From assembly GCA_016192135.1 (NCBI GenBank), contig JACPUR010000016.1, forward strand, positions 22,651 through 86,650: DNA of 64,000 nt, read 5' to 3'. The notes under the pieces were generated by a model. That model did no database searches. It was not told the origin of the DNA and saw nothing but the letters and a program-made list of their open reading frames with translations. Source of the DNA: Candidatus Tectomicrobia bacterium (GTDB taxonomy: Bacteria; UBA8248). Shown here in pieces: positions 62,658 to 64,000 of this stretch (positions are counted from its first letter, which is position 1; every line of letters begins with the position of its first letter). The position numbers were made by a program, and so were the translations under genes.

Positions 62658-62679
62658 GGGGCGAGGCATGCCTCGCCCC
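62658..62679. repeat. Perfect 22-bp palindrome (ggggcgaggca and complement)
   Basis: A second perfect palindrome, 25 bases after the first, with the same gggg...cccc borders and the frame t-ggggg...cccct-g. The similar outer parts and different centres (ggttcgcgaacc versus aggcatgcct) suggest two members of one repeat family placed as a pair. Confidence 0.65.
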
Positions 62680-62753
62680 TGCCAGATTGTGTGAGAGGCG
62701 ACCGACCGGCCGCCCCTCGAAACGTGAGCCAGATGGGCTTGCGAAAGCGCGAC

Positions 62754-63989
62754 CTACCGGAAGAAATACTCCAGCACCCGGAAGACGATCATGGTGGCCC
62801 CCGCCGCGAAGGGCAGGGTCACCACCCACGCATAGACGATGTTCCGGATGACCCGCAGGTTCAGGGCCCCCACGCCGCGCGCCATGCCCACCCCGATGAC
62901 CGCCCCCACGATGGTGTGGGAGGTCGAGATGGGCAGCCCGAGTTGGGAGGCGACGAGGACGGTGGCCGCCGCCCCGAACTGGGCGGCGAAGCCGTTCTGG
63001 GGGTTGATCTCGGTGATCTTCCCCCCGATGGTGGCGATGACCTTCCGGCCGTAGACGGCGAGCCCCGCGACGATGCCCACCCCGCCCAGTCCCAGCACCC
63101 ACCAGGGGACCTCCACCTTGGCCGTGGGCACCGTGCCCGAGCGGTAGATGTCCAGGACGGCGGCCATCGGCCCCACGGCGTTCCCCACGTCGTTCGCGCC
63201 GTGGGCGAAGGCGACGTAGCCCGCCGTGGCGACCATCAGGAAGCCGAAGAAGCGGTTCGTGAGCTCCTTCCCCTGCGGCCGGCCCTCCGCCCCCAGCCAG
63301 GAGCGGGTGACGAGGGCGACGAGCCCCCCGAGGAGGACGCCCAGGAGCAGCACGCTCCAGAAGGTCACCGGGAGCTTCAGGTTCTTCATGCCCTTGAAGA
63401 CGAAGGACTGGAGCAGCACCACCACCACGATGAAGAGGATGAGCGGAGCGTAGCGCCTTGTGGCATCGTCCCGGTCGCGCACGGCCAGGATCTTGTCGCG
63501 GATAAAGCCGTAGATCCAATAGCTCAGCAGCCCGCCCGCAAGGGGCGAGACGAACCAGCTCGCCACGATCTTGGCGAGGTTCCAGAGGTAGAGGCCATCC
63601 ATCCCCCGGGCGACCAGCCCGAAGCCCACCACCGAGCCGACGATGGAGTGGGTGGTCGAGACGGGGAGGCCCAGCATCGTGGCGGCGTGCAGCCAGAAGG
63701 CGGAGCCCAGGAGGGCCGCCGACATCCCCAGCATGAACTCGAGCGGCTGCCCTCGGAAGAGGGCCGGCTTCACGATGCCCTGGTGGATGGTGGAGGTGAC
63801 GTGCTCGCCCACGAGGACGGCGCCCAGGAACTCGGCCACGCCGGCGATGACAAGAGCCGCGCCCAGGGAGAGCGCCCCGCTCCCCACGGGGGCCCCCATG
63901 GCGTTCGCCACGTCGTTCGCGCCGATGGCCCACGCCATGTAGAAGGCGAAGACGCAGGTCAGGATGAGCAGCGTGAAGGGCAAGGCCAT
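62754..63989 (-). CDS. pit: PiT family inorganic phosphate transporter
   Basis: A 411-residue inner-membrane symporter for metal-phosphate. The inverted duplication of the family is clear: IGANDVANAMGAPVGSGALS with PVSTTHSIVGSVVGFG in the first half, and HGANDVGNAVGPMAAVLD with PISTSHTIVGAVIGVG in the second. About ten helices with a central loop. A DUF47 (PhoU-like) partner, often next to pit, would lie outside the window if present. It starts at ATG 63989, close to the window end. Confidence 0.95.
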   Translation of the reverse strand: MALPFTLLILTCVFAFYMAWAIGANDVANAMGAPVGSGALSLGAALVIAGVAEFLGAVLVGEHVTSTIHQGIVKPALFRGQPLEFMLGMSAALLGSAFWLHAATMLGLPVSTTHSIVGSVVGFGLVARGMDGLYLWNLAKIVASWFVSPLAGGLLSYWIYGFIRDKILAVRDRDDATRRYAPLILFIVVVVLLQSFVFKGMKNLKLPVTFWSVLLLGVLLGGLVALVTRSWLGAEGRPQGKELTNRFFGFLMVATAGYVAFAHGANDVGNAVGPMAAVLDIYRSGTVPTAKVEVPWWVLGLGGVGIVAGLAVYGRKVIATIGGKITEINPQNGFAAQFGAAATVLVASQLGLPISTSHTIVGAVIGVGMARGVGALNLRVIRNIVYAWVVTLPFAAGATMIVFRVLEYFFR

Positions 63990-64000
63990 GCCGCTTAATC

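Overview
The window is high-GC throughout, apart from a few AT-rich intergenic stretches and one inserted gene. It looks like a chromosomal segment of an uncultured Gram-negative bacterium: it has a Wza/Wzc-type polysaccharide export system, lipoproteins, ExbB/ExbD-type proteins and an undecaprenyl-linked sugar transferase. The gene content resembles deltaproteobacterial or Tectomicrobia/NC10-like lineages, but I cannot fix the phylum from sequence alone. I found no rRNA, tRNA, CRISPR array or intact insertion sequence.

Layout. 1-4427: the end of a sensor histidine kinase, small membrane proteins including a DUF421 protein, and three tandem 46-residue entericidin-like lipoproteins (minus strand, 2979-3547). 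4449-11888 (minus): a long housekeeping operon read as rpsB-tsf-pyrH-frr-uppS-cdsA-dxr-pgpA-pncC-thpR. 12084-15273 (minus): rplM-rpsI-argC-argJ with a good sigma70 promoter before rplM. 15398-17016 (minus): an NDP-sugar dehydrogenase and a small membrane protein. 17475-40648: a large exopolysaccharide/O-antigen-type locus with export protein, tyrosine kinase/co-polymerase, polymerase/ligase-like protein, glycosyltransferases, deacetylases, an amidotransferase-like protein, an aminotransferase, a WecA-like initiating transferase, and an embedded flavoprotein/ferredoxin pair. 40649-41631: gene-free DNA with tandem repeats of about 122 nt. 41632-54483 (minus): lycopene-cyclase-like membrane protein, histidine phosphatase, ExbD, ExbB, lipB, dnaE, guaA, an orphan FliL-like protein, guaB, mutL. 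54767-58792 (plus): a Tat-exported multicopper oxidase, a ZIP transporter with an extra exported domain, mazG and marC. 58793-62579: a structured RNA candidate, an AT-rich inserted gene flanked by duplicated recD2 and marC ends, and recD2. 62754-63989 (minus): a PiT phosphate transporter.

Three things stand out. First, the export machinery carries fusions: a seven-repeat FG-GAP propeller joined to the Wza-like protein, and a third membrane segment plus SPOR-like domain added to the Wzc-like kinase. Second, the inserted gene at 59297-60232 encodes a zinc ribbon plus a nucleoside-deoxyribosyltransferase/TIR-like domain, typical of anti-phage effectors. Its flanks (recD2 start, then marC end, then the gene, then complete recD2) are what a Campbell-type integration of a small circle would leave. 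Third, several genes have altered active sites: an asparagine-synthetase-like protein without the glutaminase Cys, and a MutL whose endonuclease motif lacks its last Glu.
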